Shown: positions 7,757 to 16,881, counted from the first letter of the stretch. The stretch: DNA of 33,060 bases from Methanobacteriota archaeon (GCA_002689345.1 NZFU01000014.1:1-33060), one strand, 5' to 3'. Notes: generated by a model from the letters alone, not told the origin. Program-made: numbers and translations.

Positions 7757-10258
7757 ATGCGCAGAGTATTGTTGCTCATTCTTCTACTTCTCATCCCGCC
7801 GACTTGGGCTGAAGAAACCGAGTCTTGGATTGTAGAAGTCGAAGACCCTCTTGGCAACCCAATAAGCGGCTGTGAAATCATTTTGAAAGAGCCTTGGACT
7901 GGTAGTGTGTTGAGTGAACCTGCAGGTGGAATGTACCATCCTAGTGCAACATGCGATGGTTATGTTGTGATGTGGCACCCACCGGTCCCTTCATCCCAAA
8001 CTACAGTTATTCTAGATGCATATCCGTTGATTGAAGATTTGTTCTCAGTTGAAGGCGCTCACACAATGCAAGTTCTTGGAAGCACTTGGGAGGTGTCGAT
8101 TAGTGATGGCTTAGTCGATGCTCCAAATGGATTGCCGGTTATCTTAATCGGTGATGGAGGGAGTGCAACTCGAAGCGGCGAATCTTCGATTACTATTCCT
8201 AATGCAACAACTACATACAATTTGGAAGGTAATTACTCTGAAGAAATCATGGTTACAGCATTCCATACTGGTTCGGGGCAAACCGTTGATTGGATTGATT
8301 ACAATCTCACAATTGGTGAGTATAATGGCGGCTGGATTGCTAGAGCTTTGGTAAATGGTATGCCTGTGGGCCAATCAATATGGCCTCCAACAAATTCATG
8401 GCTGGATTTACAATTGAATTCAACACAGGCTTATGGGAGTGCAAATCTTGAATTCACCTCAAATTTGTCTCCCAATGAAAACATTACAGGGATCTGGTCT
8501 GCCAATCATATATTCAATAATGGCTTAGGGTTACCTTTCATTCCAGGAGTTCATGCAGGAATAACCAGTCAGGTGGACCGTTTCCTAGACGGGGACGTAA
8601 ACCAATTAGAAAATCTCCTTGAAACAATTTCATACTACAATGGTAGAGAGGCATTGTGTTGTATAATCGATGATGGAGCTGTATTGTTTGACAGTTTTAG
8701 TACAGAATCTGAAATTGATTTCTCTGAAGGAACATGGGGTTGGAATGAATCAGGAACTATTTCAGCATCACGTTCACATATTGATATGCTAAGGTTTGAA
8801 GTTCCATTCCAAAACGATTTACGACAAAAAACACCTCTTACAGTAACAACTGATGGAGATTGGCAATACCTCTCAAGTCCATTAGACGAATGGATTGATG
8901 GTTCTACTGCGAATTTCACTTTAGAACGTGACGAGTCATCAATTTCAGGATATTATACAATCACCCTAGGGCCGAATTCAGCACCTTCGGTCTCATTACA
9001 GGAAGGATATGCTTTGCCATGGGAAAACACCTCCTACGATTTTGAGGCTGTAATAGACGATGCTCCCCTTTCAATACATGATTGCGAATGGAATATTTCT
9101 GGCTCAAATACAAACCAGGGAGTCAACTTGTCATCCTTTACAATCGATTCTAGTCTACCTGTGTCTGTAAGTTGCACCGATGAAGGAGGATTGATTGGTT
9201 CCTGGAATGGTAGTTTTGTTTTGGACGGCGGTGTGCCGTGGATAAATGCAAGTGATGAAGTCCAAGAAATTCCACCTGGGATGTTTGATTGGGATTTGAT
9301 GGTTGGCGATGATCATGATGATAATTTGAGAGTCTATTGGACCAGCAATAAATCAGAAGATTGGTGGTATACAGGAGATGTCCTTAGCACAACATTTTCC
9401 GCAGATTCAAATCTAAATTCAATCAATGATAATATCAGTGAGCGGCATAAGCAAAGAAACCCTGTGGAGTATTGGCTATCCGCTGAGGTTTCCGATGATG
9501 TTGGTCACAGTACAACTGGAAATTGGACAATAAGATTGAGTGATAGTTCTGGACCAGTAGTCATTCCTACCGTTGAGATGCAAGATGATGATGGAGAATG
9601 GAAAGATGCCACTTCAATCGTCAGGCCAGGGGATAAATTAAGACTTAATTTAACCCAATCTTTTGACGACCATACTTCAATTGACAAAATTAATTTTACA
9701 ATTAACATTTTGAACGATGAATATAGTGATCTTTCATGGTCAGAAGCCCGTTATTGGGAACTACCTGAATTCGCTGTTGGCTATCATCAAATTAATGTCG
9801 GAGGGTATGATGAAGTTGGCAATTTAGCAGGTGCTACTATTGGAGTCGCAATATCTCCACCTATCGCTAGAGACCTTGAAATCATAGACATCAAATCTTC
9901 TTCAGTAGAGGTTGAGCCTGGCATGAATCAATTCTGGGTTACTGTACAAAATAATGGAGCTAGTACAACCGAATTTATTCTGTGTAGCGATGAGGTCTGC
10001 AAAGATTCAACTATTGCTCCATCCAGTTTCTCTCAATCGGCAACTACTATTGTATCGATGAATGTGGATTTAGATTGGTTTGAGACATTTTCTGTTGAAC
10101 TATCATATCTGGACGATTCAAATCAAACAGTAGTCAAACATTCGACAAGTGAATACAATTCAGGTGTTGGTTTAGGTGGCTTAGAATTATTTGGAATTGT
10201 AACTCTGGCAGTCATTGCAATAGCATGGCTTCGTTCTCGCAACGAACCGAGATTCTGA
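7757..10258 (+). CDS. secreted, C-terminally anchored surface protein with beta-rich domains
   Basis: An 833-residue protein with a classic signal peptide (MRR, a Leu/Ile core, then PTWA with likely cleavage before EETE) and one C-terminal membrane helix (VTLAVIAIAW) followed by basic residues. The body is acidic and rich in Ser, Thr, Asn and Trp with many N-X-S/T sequons, and has few cysteines, consistent with an extracellular glycosylated beta-sandwich array. The region just before the anchor (from about DLEIIDIKSSSVEVEPG) resembles CARDB-type adhesion domains. No catalytic motif is visible. An in-frame ATG at 7730 would add nine residues and fits a TATA-like box 26 bases upstream, so that start is possible. 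A TGTCCC/GGGACA inverted repeat (7742-7757) touches the ATG chosen here. The next gene follows at 27 bases. Confidence 0.75.
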   Translation: MRRVLLLILLLLIPPTWAEETESWIVEVEDPLGNPISGCEIILKEPWTGSVLSEPAGGMYHPSATCDGYVVMWHPPVPSSQTTVILDAYPLIEDLFSVEGAHTMQVLGSTWEVSISDGLVDAPNGLPVILIGDGGSATRSGESSITIPNATTTYNLEGNYSEEIMVTAFHTGSGQTVDWIDYNLTIGEYNGGWIARALVNGMPVGQSIWPPTNSWLDLQLNSTQAYGSANLEFTSNLSPNENITGIWSANHIFNNGLGLPFIPGVHAGITSQVDRFLDGDVNQLENLLETISYYNGREALCCIIDDGAVLFDSFSTESEIDFSEGTWGWNESGTISASRSHIDMLRFEVPFQNDLRQKTPLTVTTDGDWQYLSSPLDEWIDGSTANFTLERDESSISGYYTITLGPNSAPSVSLQEGYALPWENTSYDFEAVIDDAPLSIHDCEWNISGSNTNQGVNLSSFTIDSSLPVSVSCTDEGGLIGSWNGSFVLDGGVPWINASDEVQEIPPGMFDWDLMVGDDHDDNLRVYWTSNKSEDWWYTGDVLSTTFSADSNLNSINDNISERHKQRNPVEYWLSAEVSDDVGHSTTGNWTIRLSDSSGPVVIPTVEMQDDDGEWKDATSIVRPGDKLRLNLTQSFDDHTSIDKINFTINILNDEYSDLSWSEARYWELPEFAVGYHQINVGGYDEVGNLAGATIGVAISPPIARDLEIIDIKSSSVEVEPGMNQFWVTVQNNGASTTEFILCSDEVCKDSTIAPSSFSQSATTIVSMNVDLDWFETFSVELSYLDDSNQTVVKHSTSEYNSGVGLGGLELFGIVTLAVIAIAWLRSRNEPRF

Positions 10259-10284
10259 TATGCTCTACCCGTGGTGGCAGAAAT

Positions 10285-12030
10285 ATGGACGGCTTTGTTG
10301 ATTTACAAGAAGCGATCAAGGCCGAGACCAAAAATCGACTGGATCGGGTTGAAAAATTGGCTGGTTATTCAGCATTCATCATGCTTGCAGCAGCGACATG
10401 GCTAGCATGGCCAACACTTCAATCCGCTTTGAATGGCGGTTCAATTACTTCAGACCTGAAGTATGCTATGGTCATCATAGCGTGGGGAATATTTGTTCAG
10501 GATTTAGGATTGATGGACAAAAAAGCGAGGTCAAGAATTGGAACAGTCACTACAATCTCTTGGTTACCAATAGCAATTGTTGGTATCTCAAATCTCGAGG
10601 GAGATATATCTCAAAAGCTTGGAATGGTCTTCCTTCTAGTCATCTCATTATGCCTATTTGCAACAAGTAGGTCCATCCTCCAAGGAGATATTTCGGTAAT
10701 GAAATATCGAGCATTGATGGGCGCTCTAGGATTTGTTCTCTCAGCCTCTCTTCTTACAACAATCAGTTTTTCTGATATCTCAGCATTCATTCAACTCGGC
10801 CTTTGTGCAATAGGTCTCACCTTAATCGTAATCGATTGGTTTGGAAAGGATGAAAACCGTGCACTTAGAAAAGAATTTGATGTAAGATTGAATATTCTTG
10901 AAAACAGAATTTTGATTCTAAAAAGCGAAGGGTCCGCTGTTGACCAAGCTGCTAGTTTGATAATGACTGCAAGGGAAGAAGGGCATCGAGACCCTGTATG
11001 GGGAATGCGCTTACTGGATGAAGCAGAAGAGGACATAGAACGCTCACTTTCTCTTGCAGGAGATGTTGAAGAAATCAAAGCAGACTCACTTAATTCAGTT
11101 GAGACCGCAGAGGAAATCGCACCTATTGTCAAGCGCCCAAGAAAGGCTTGGGATATGGGGCAAAGAGAAGTTGAATTGGGTAGTTTGAGGGAAGGAGAAG
11201 CTCTATTCCGTCAGGCTAAGAAACGCGCAGGTGAAGTCATTGAATGGTGGCAAAAGGCAGAAGAGGCGATTAGAGAAGGCTCGGCTTTACTTGCAAAATC
11301 TAAACATCCACAAGAAAGTCTAGAGGAACTATTAGCAGATGCGCGTAAAAAACTCAATGCTGAGAAACCAAAGAAGGCTTACGAATTTGCAATAGTAATC
11401 CCTGAGCAATTATCCGCATCTGGAGATGCGATGGTTATTGCTGAAAAGGCAGTAAAAGAAGCTGCTAGGATGTTGAAATCTGCCGATGGAATCAACAAAG
11501 AATTACTTGAAGAGAGATTGGATAATGCCGAAGTCGAATTGGAACAAGGAAACCATGCTCAGGCTAAGGGGCTATCGGATGGAATCGTTAGAGAAATAAA
11601 TGCTGAAAGAGAAGCAATGGACGATGTTCGTAGGGCACTTAGACAAAAAGTACACTTAATTTCAAGATGGTCTGAAAGAGAAGATTCTGCAGATTGGGAT
11701 TCAAGATTAATCGAAATCGAAACATCGGTTGATTCTCTAGAATGGACACATGCAGCAACCTTGCTTGAAAGACTCACAAAAGATCTGGATGCACAAGGCA
11801 AGGCCAGTGACGAAGCGAGTGAATTACTGAACTTCGTTTTGGATGAATGGAATGTCCTTAGAAATCAATGTGATGCTAGCGGAATAAAGGTCGATGATGA
11901 AGATAGAAGGTCTACTGATGAGGCAATCGGTATAGCCACTGAAGCTCATAAAGCGGGACGTATAGATGAATCGTTGGAGTCATTAGGTCTAGCAGATGGA
12001 TTCATGGAAAAGTTAAGACGCAGGGTTTGA
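10285..12030 (+). CDS. membrane protein with long helical cytoplasmic domain
   Basis: A 581-residue protein. After a short amphipathic start (MDGFVDLQEAIKAETKNRLD) come about six hydrophobic segments between residues 25 and 205. The remaining roughly 370 residues form a highly charged alpha-helical region with repeated Ala/Glu/Lys helices (for example EALFRQAKKRAGEVIEWWQK, LLEERLDNAEVELEQGNHAQ) that looks like helical-hairpin or coiled-coil repeats. No enzyme motif is visible. Its layout resembles that of the 844-residue protein at 3699 (membrane N-terminus, helical C-terminus), though I see no clear sequence similarity. ATG 10285 has GGTGG about eight bases upstream; an earlier frame start at 10225 lies inside the preceding gene and is rejected. 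Function unknown. Confidence 0.7.
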   Translation: MDGFVDLQEAIKAETKNRLDRVEKLAGYSAFIMLAAATWLAWPTLQSALNGGSITSDLKYAMVIIAWGIFVQDLGLMDKKARSRIGTVTTISWLPIAIVGISNLEGDISQKLGMVFLLVISLCLFATSRSILQGDISVMKYRALMGALGFVLSASLLTTISFSDISAFIQLGLCAIGLTLIVIDWFGKDENRALRKEFDVRLNILENRILILKSEGSAVDQAASLIMTAREEGHRDPVWGMRLLDEAEEDIERSLSLAGDVEEIKADSLNSVETAEEIAPIVKRPRKAWDMGQREVELGSLREGEALFRQAKKRAGEVIEWWQKAEEAIREGSALLAKSKHPQESLEELLADARKKLNAEKPKKAYEFAIVIPEQLSASGDAMVIAEKAVKEAARMLKSADGINKELLEERLDNAEVELEQGNHAQAKGLSDGIVREINAEREAMDDVRRALRQKVHLISRWSEREDSADWDSRLIEIETSVDSLEWTHAATLLERLTKDLDAQGKASDEASELLNFVLDEWNVLRNQCDASGIKVDDEDRRSTDEAIGIATEAHKAGRIDESLESLGLADGFMEKLRRRV

Positions 12031-12990
12031 TTATTGCATCTTCTTTTTCATTTCACAAGCCTTACACACTTCTCCGCTACACATTTGCCCACATTCGGGG
12101 CAATTGATTGGACTGACTGAATTCAAACTACTTCCTGCCATAGCGTGTAATTTCTTCACATCATCAGCCATTCTAAGCAATCCGTGGCGAGTTCCAGGAA
12201 CGTCTGCTTCCATCATAGCCACAGTTTCACGGTGTCTAAATCTGAGAGCGCCTTCTCCATGCGGACATTCTTCGTGATGAATTGGAAGATTTCGATGTAA
12301 GGCATACAAGTGAATTTCTTGTTCAGGGACCCATCTTAGTGGGACAATTCTTGGCGCCATACCTTCTAGTGGAGTATTGGTGTGTGGGGCTAGACGTAGA
12401 GTCCTTTCAAGATCTCCATTTTGCATATTCATCATAATTGTCTGAGCCATATCATCGAGGTTATGGCCAAGGGCGATTACATCGGCATTAACTCTGGTAG
12501 CAAGGTGATTGATTCCTTGTCGCCTAAACACTCCACAATATGAACAAGGAGTCTTTTTGTCTCCAGTCTGAATAATTTTACTTGCAACCTCATCCATCTC
12601 TTTGAATCCTAATTCTGGATAAGATACCGTTTCGAATTGAATGCCCAAATCCTCACACAATTGTCTAGCGCATTCTAAGGAGGGGGGGCGGTATCCTTCA
12701 ATGCCTTCGTCCACACAACCACCGATGATTGTAACATCTCTTCTTTTGCTGAGATTTTCATGGATACGTTCTAGCAGAACTGCAGAATCTTTTCCTCCAG
12801 AAATTGCTACAAGGATTGTAGTATGTTCTCCTTTTGGGAAAACTAATTGCTCGCGTAGAGCCTTGGAAACTTTCTTTCTTACACTTTCAGCAAGATGCGC
12901 TCCACACATCATTCTGCCCGAATATACCTGGTGATGAATCGCCGGGTTACGACACTTATCGCAACTAGGGACTTCGAACAGGTCGGCCAT
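12031..12990 (-). CDS. tRNA 2-thiolation ATP pyrophosphatase, TtuA/Ncs6-like
   Basis: A 319-residue protein of the TtuA/Ncs6/CTU1 group, which adenylates a tRNA uridine and replaces its 2-oxygen with sulfur. An N-terminal zinc site is formed by C10, C13, C29 and H32. The PP-loop SGGKDS is at 64-69. CSYC in the middle and a third cysteine in EECPHGEG match the three cysteines that hold the Fe-S cluster in TtuA. A C-terminal zinc site is CPECGQMC...CKAC. Whether the target is U34 of the anticodon (Ncs6-like) or U54 (TtuA-like) cannot be told from sequence alone. ATG 12990 places the zinc finger right at the N-terminus as in homologues; a TTG at 13023 would add 11 residues. It converges with the gene ending at 12030 without a gap. 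Confidence 0.88.
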   Translation of the reverse strand: MADLFEVPSCDKCRNPAIHHQVYSGRMMCGAHLAESVRKKVSKALREQLVFPKGEHTTILVAISGGKDSAVLLERIHENLSKRRDVTIIGGCVDEGIEGYRPPSLECARQLCEDLGIQFETVSYPELGFKEMDEVASKIIQTGDKKTPCSYCGVFRRQGINHLATRVNADVIALGHNLDDMAQTIMMNMQNGDLERTLRLAPHTNTPLEGMAPRIVPLRWVPEQEIHLYALHRNLPIHHEECPHGEGALRFRHRETVAMMEADVPGTRHGLLRMADDVKKLHAMAGSSLNSVSPINCPECGQMCSGEVCKACEMKKKMQ

Positions 12991-13034
12991 GGTGATTCCA
13001 CGAGGTTCTAGGCTTGAGGTCAACGGTTGAATTA

Positions 13035-13065
13035 TTCAATTGGAAAATCAAATTTTCAATTGGAA
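13035..13065. repeat. two direct repeats 20 bp apart around an AT-rich inverted repeat
   Basis: TTCAATTGGAA occurs at 13035-13045 and again at 13055-13065, with exactly 20 bp between starts (about two helical turns). Each copy holds the palindrome CAATTG, and between them AAAAT-CAA-ATTTT is a further inverted repeat. The element lies 45-75 bases upstream of the tRNA-thiolase start and about 135 bases upstream of the Roadblock gene, a suitable place for a dimeric regulator. Confidence 0.5.
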
Positions 13066-13100
13066 CAAAATGAGAACTATTCGGCGCTTAACAAAAATCT

Positions 13101-13159
13101 AGTTGGCAAAATCAAACTACTCCACAAATCGCCCTACGGGCGTTGTGGAAAGCCAAACT
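13101..13159. promoter_or_regulatory. stable hairpin in the putative leader of the Roadblock operon
   Basis: Nested inverted repeats: AGTTGGC (13101-13107) with GCCAAACT (13152-13159, one bulge), CCACAA (13122-13127) with TTGTGG (13143-13148), and CGCCC (13130-13134) with GGGCG (13138-13142) around loop TAC; AT at 13128-13129 is a bulge. The inner 11 pairs form a strong stem. With a start site near 13110-13120, inferred from the AT-rich CTTAACAAAAA at about 13087-13097, it would lie at the 5' end of a roughly 80-base leader before ATG 13199. Confidence 0.45.
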
Positions 13160-13198
13160 TCTTGAAGCCGGTTTCAACCTGAACCCACTTGAGCGCGC

Positions 13199-13540
13199 AT
13201 GATGCAACGAATTCTGGCCGGTTTTTCAGCCCTACCAGGAGTTGACCAAACATACATCATTTCTCGACGAGATGGTTTGGTCGCTGCGGTAGGAAAGAGA
13301 GGTCGTACACCAATGGTTGAACATGCTACCCAATTAGTACAGGCGATGGAAAGACTTGGACAAAGTCCGAGTGTTGGAAGAGGTTTGGAAATTTGGACCG
13401 AAGACAAAGGAATGTATCTTCTCACTCGATTGAGTGAAGATGCAAGTTTGATCATCTCGGGAAAAAAGGGTGGCAGGATAGCTAGGTGGCGACACGCCGT
13501 TGAATGTGATGTTGAAATGCTGAACTCAGTGATGAGGTGA
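13199..13540 (+). CDS. Roadblock/LC7 domain protein
   Basis: A 113-residue single-domain protein with the Roadblock/LC7 pattern: an N-terminal helix (ILAGFSALPGVDQTYIISRRDG), beta-strands, a long central helix (MVEHATQLVQAMERLGQ) and a C-terminal sheet ending ASLIISGKKGGRIARWRHAVE. Roadblock proteins (for example MglB and the Ragulator subunits) dimerise and act as scaffolds or regulators of small Ras-like GTPases; no GTPase gene is in this window. The start could also be the adjacent ATG at 13202. Its stop overlaps a GTG reading into the next frame, and the SD of the next gene (GAGGTGA) lies over the stop, so the two are almost certainly co-expressed. Confidence 0.75.
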   Translation: MMQRILAGFSALPGVDQTYIISRRDGLVAAVGKRGRTPMVEHATQLVQAMERLGQSPSVGRGLEIWTEDKGMYLLTRLSEDASLIISGKKGGRIARWRHAVECDVEMLNSVMR

Positions 13541-13545
13541 CGGAC

Positions 13546-16500
13546 ATGTTCGATCTACCATATGGTATGCCAGTTGATAACGAAATCGATGTGAGTGACG
13601 GCTCAATAATGCCATTTGAAAATGGTTCAATTACGACTTATTTAGGACGTAGGTCCACGGCTAGCGGACATCGAATTGTTCGTGCTGGTAGAGTTGTAGG
13701 GTGGATTGCTGAACCTGCTAAAGGCAAGGTTTTGCTTTGCGGTGCTGCTGCAAAAGCGCGAATTGAAGAGTTAGAAGCAGACCCTCATCGACTGATTGCA
13801 AAAGCGTGGTCACAATCAGCATTAGGCTCTGTAGCCGAAGTGGTCCCAGAAGCATTTGAACACAGTGCTGACATGAGGGGCTTATTGGGCACAGGAGATT
13901 CACTTGAGAGATTATTGTCTAGGGACTTATCTGCAGTTCTAGCAGCATTAGTTCAACGCCCAGAGGTTCGAGGTGGCATTGCAGTCGATTCTGGAATGCT
14001 AATCGATGATGCTGGCGATTTACCTTCAAGCGCAGACGCTTTAGCGGTTCAAGTCGGTGAAACATTGGCTGGAAGAAAGGCGATGGCTAGCGATTTAGGT
14101 CTTGACGGAGCAGGCCATTGGACTTTGCATACAGGAGACGGCTCATTGTTGCTAGCTGAGGCTGGCGATGTTGCAATGGCAATTTGGACTGAAGCAGATG
14201 TTGATCATGGCAGACTTATCAGCCAAATAGCAGCACTGATGGATGGGCAAATCGATGCGATGGGATCCAAAGGAGAAGCCCTAACAGATGGCCATATCGT
14301 TAGAGAAGGCAGAGGAGGTACCGATGCGATTATTTCGATGCTAACCACTGCTGTTGAGGAAGGACTGACTGGTCATTTAGCCGCAGGAAAATCATCCAAA
14401 GCAATCCGTGTTGCTTTGGTAAAAGGGGTTCCTGTTGCAATGCAAGCTCCTGGTCAAATGAAAATCGTCCAAGCGATGAATGCTTTGTGTGAATCTCGAA
14501 GAGTATTAGCCTTACATAGACTTCCAGTAGGAACAATACTCGGTCAAGAATCTGGAAATGTTCCAGATTTCAATCTAGCAACATTTTGTGATGAATTATC
14601 TACAACACGTACTCGTTCAGAATCTCGTCAAACATTGATTAAGCAAACGATGAACCAATTATTCGGATTTGAAATAGATCTTCTTAGGTTGCGTAAAGAG
14701 AGAACAAGGTACGAATTCGAGATTTCAATCGCAACACCTTCTGAAGGTCTTGCAACTATCGATACATCAACTGGTATCGATGACGGATTGAGGAGAAAAC
14801 TTGAGAAATCAGAATTACAATTATCAGAGGCGAATCAAGAAATTGCTTCTCTGAAGGTATCTCTTGAATCAGCAATGAAGGCAGAAAATGCTGCTAAGGT
14901 AAATGCAAACGAAGCAAATAGACATACGTCGGACATTCAAGAGAAAATCGCATCATATAATCGCACAATCGACCAATTACAACTCGACTTATCATCTGCT
15001 CAAGCAGCCTCAGAGAATTCAGAATCTCGAAGCGACAGACTATCTAAGAGAATTAACGAATTAGAACATCAGTTAAGCGAGAGAGCAATTGAATTAGCTC
15101 GCATACTAGGAGATAGTAAAGCAAGTTCTGAATTATCCAATCAAATTGAAGAAATGGCAACTAAAGAAGCAGCCCTCTCTAGCGATATCGATTCACACTC
15201 TGCAACTTTAGCAAGCATTCGTTCTAGAATCGATGATGACCAACGCCGTCAAAGGATGATAGAAGAGCAAGTCGAAGCAGCGAGAGACAGACATCGAAGA
15301 GCACAAGGCGAGTTATCCGAATTAGAATCAAAAATTAGTGATGCTCAGTTGAGTTTGAGACAAATTGAGGCTGAATCAAAGGTTACAAGAGATAGAACTC
15401 AAGAAGACCGTACTAGATTGAATGAGCAAGAGAATAGAGCCTCTATGATTCAATCTGAGATGCGTGAATTGATGGATGAAAGGCGCCAGGTATTGAAAGA
15501 ATTAGGAGATTTAGGGGCTAGGAGAGGGCAGGCTGAAGCTGAGTTGTCCAACTTATTGGACCAAGCAGAAGCACTCGCTCTTGCTCACGAAGAAGCGCTT
15601 TCAGATATCAAAGAGGCCGAATTACTACGAGCCAAATTATCTGAAGAGCCACTGGCCCAAGCACTGCTAGAAGATGGCGCACAATTCGATGGATTAGGAC
15701 CTGTTCTAGAACGATTAGAACATGCTAGAACTCTAGGCTATTCCGTATCGCTACTGGACCGTGCAGTAGAACGCGCATTACAAGTGATTCAGGGATGTGT
15801 AGATCATGTTGCCACTACTCCACGCCACCTCCTTTCAACTGAAGTGATGTCTCTATTAGAGAGACAAGTGCCTCAAACTGCTGGAGCAGTTAGAGGATTA
15901 GCGAGGTGGTCTGTGCAGCAAAGATTAGAACACCAACTCGGTGAAACAGTTACAAATCTGGTTTTGGATTTAGAAAATCTGTTAGAAGATTATGACCGTT
16001 CGATTACTATGCTTAGAAGAATAAGAAATGTCCTTGAGCAACTAGAAAAACTTGGAGCACCTTCCGAGCAAGTTCAAGCATTAATCAATAATACTCGAAG
16101 ACCAGAATCATTACCAGTTCTTGCTCGTGAAACACGAGCACTAATTCAGAAGGCTCTCGATGACATCCATCTCGAGGCTGATATGCGAGATGCAGGATCT
16201 GCAGTCAAGTTAGAAGCAACGACAAGTGCTTTGGATGAATTGCTTACACAACTAGATGCTAGTGGATTTGTAAATGGTGAAGTTCGGGGAGCTTTATGGG
16301 ATTTCAAGCGTGAAGGCCTACTTCCATTCGAGAGAGATTCCTTACCTGTTGGTGAAAGAGAACCAGTTAACGAAGCAGCCATTGAACAAATGAAAGGCGA
16401 ATTAATTGATGAAGAAGTAGCAGTAGCAGTCGATGTAAGTGAAATCACTGAAGAATGGGAAGAATTGTCAACTCCAGTAGAAGATGAAGAATTACAAGCA

Positions 16501-16671
16501 GAAGAGGGCTCCAATCCATTATCTCTTGATGATGAAAGAGCATCTTTAGAAGAAGAATTAGCAAGATTAGATGCTAGGTGGGAAAGAAGAACCGACCCAG
16601 TAGAATCAGCAGAAGTAGCAGATTCAGCATTGGATGAACTTGAAGATTCTCTAGATGGAATCGATCTTTGA
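13546..16671 (+). CDS. large coiled-coil protein with internal Roadblock-like segment
   Basis: A 1041-residue soluble protein. The N-terminal part (1-120) is unassigned and includes a short Gly-rich beta region (GHRIVRAGRVVGWIAEPAKG). Residues about 121-235 resemble a Roadblock/LC7 domain (helix LERLLSRDLSAVLAALVQRP, strands GGIAVDSGMLIDD and WTLHTGDGSLLLAE). About 425-690 is a long heptad-like coiled coil rich in Glu, Arg, Ser and Ala. About 700-930 is a helical globular region. The last 100 residues are very acidic. There is no P-loop, so it is not an SMC/Rad50 ATPase. ATG 13546 is favoured over the GTG at 13537 because GAGGTGA lies five bases upstream. The adjoining Roadblock protein and the small membrane protein downstream suggest one functional module. 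No known family recognised. Confidence 0.7.
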   Translation: MFDLPYGMPVDNEIDVSDGSIMPFENGSITTYLGRRSTASGHRIVRAGRVVGWIAEPAKGKVLLCGAAAKARIEELEADPHRLIAKAWSQSALGSVAEVVPEAFEHSADMRGLLGTGDSLERLLSRDLSAVLAALVQRPEVRGGIAVDSGMLIDDAGDLPSSADALAVQVGETLAGRKAMASDLGLDGAGHWTLHTGDGSLLLAEAGDVAMAIWTEADVDHGRLISQIAALMDGQIDAMGSKGEALTDGHIVREGRGGTDAIISMLTTAVEEGLTGHLAAGKSSKAIRVALVKGVPVAMQAPGQMKIVQAMNALCESRRVLALHRLPVGTILGQESGNVPDFNLATFCDELSTTRTRSESRQTLIKQTMNQLFGFEIDLLRLRKERTRYEFEISIATPSEGLATIDTSTGIDDGLRRKLEKSELQLSEANQEIASLKVSLESAMKAENAAKVNANEANRHTSDIQEKIASYNRTIDQLQLDLSSAQAASENSESRSDRLSKRINELEHQLSERAIELARILGDSKASSELSNQIEEMATKEAALSSDIDSHSATLASIRSRIDDDQRRQRMIEEQVEAARDRHRRAQGELSELESKISDAQLSLRQIEAESKVTRDRTQEDRTRLNEQENRASMIQSEMRELMDERRQVLKELGDLGARRGQAEAELSNLLDQAEALALAHEEALSDIKEAELLRAKLSEEPLAQALLEDGAQFDGLGPVLERLEHARTLGYSVSLLDRAVERALQVIQGCVDHVATTPRHLLSTEVMSLLERQVPQTAGAVRGLARWSVQQRLEHQLGETVTNLVLDLENLLEDYDRSITMLRRIRNVLEQLEKLGAPSEQVQALINNTRRPESLPVLARETRALIQKALDDIHLEADMRDAGSAVKLEATTSALDELLTQLDASGFVNGEVRGALWDFKREGLLPFERDSLPVGEREPVNEAAIEQMKGELIDEEVAVAVDVSEITEEWEELSTPVEDEELQAEEGSNPLSLDDERASLEEELARLDARWERRTDPVESAEVADSALDELEDSLDGIDL

Positions 16672-16680
16672 GGCGATAAT

Positions 16681-16881
16681 GTGAATCCGCAGTATCCATT
16701 ATGGATTGAAAAAGTCATATTTTTGGTATTGATTGGTTTATCAGTATATGGTGGAATGCTTCTACAAGACTATCTTTCAGGAGCCTTATTATGGATTAGT
16801 TGGCTTTGTATAATGCCAATAGCAGTGCTTGTAATTACAGAAGGGATTGGACGAACTGTACAATCTGTGTATCTGAAGTAA
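16681..16881 (+). CDS. small two-helix membrane protein
   Basis: A 66-residue protein from a GTG start at 16681 with GAGGCG about five bases upstream, immediately after the coiled-coil gene (9-base gap). Two hydrophobic segments, about 10-30 (KVIFLVLIGLSVYGGMLL) and 35-54 (ALLWISWLCIMPIAVLVI), with short polar ends predict a helical hairpin in the membrane. There are no other motifs. Its place at the end of the Roadblock/coiled-coil operon suggests that it may anchor that system at the membrane, which is inference from context only. It ends at 16881, directly abutting the convergent gene ending at 16882. Confidence 0.7.
   Translation: MNPQYPLWIEKVIFLVLIGLSVYGGMLLQDYLSGALLWISWLCIMPIAVLVITEGIGRTVQSVYLK

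Noticed and set aside
13171-13190. GGTTTCAACC, resembling a tRNA T-arm
   Set aside because: No acceptor stem, D-arm or anticodon arm can be built around it, and it is self-complementary by itself.
13537-13545. GTG start three codons upstream for the coiled-coil gene, giving a GTGA overlap with the Roadblock stop
   Set aside because: The GAGGTGA motif fits as SD for ATG 13546 and would be occupied if GTG were the start; not excluded.
16146-16718. 190-residue open frame on the minus strand opposite the end of the coiled-coil gene
   Set aside because: It is Ser/Thr-rich antisense of Glu/Asp/Ala codons in a clear coding gene, has no SD, and would overlap the small membrane protein gene.
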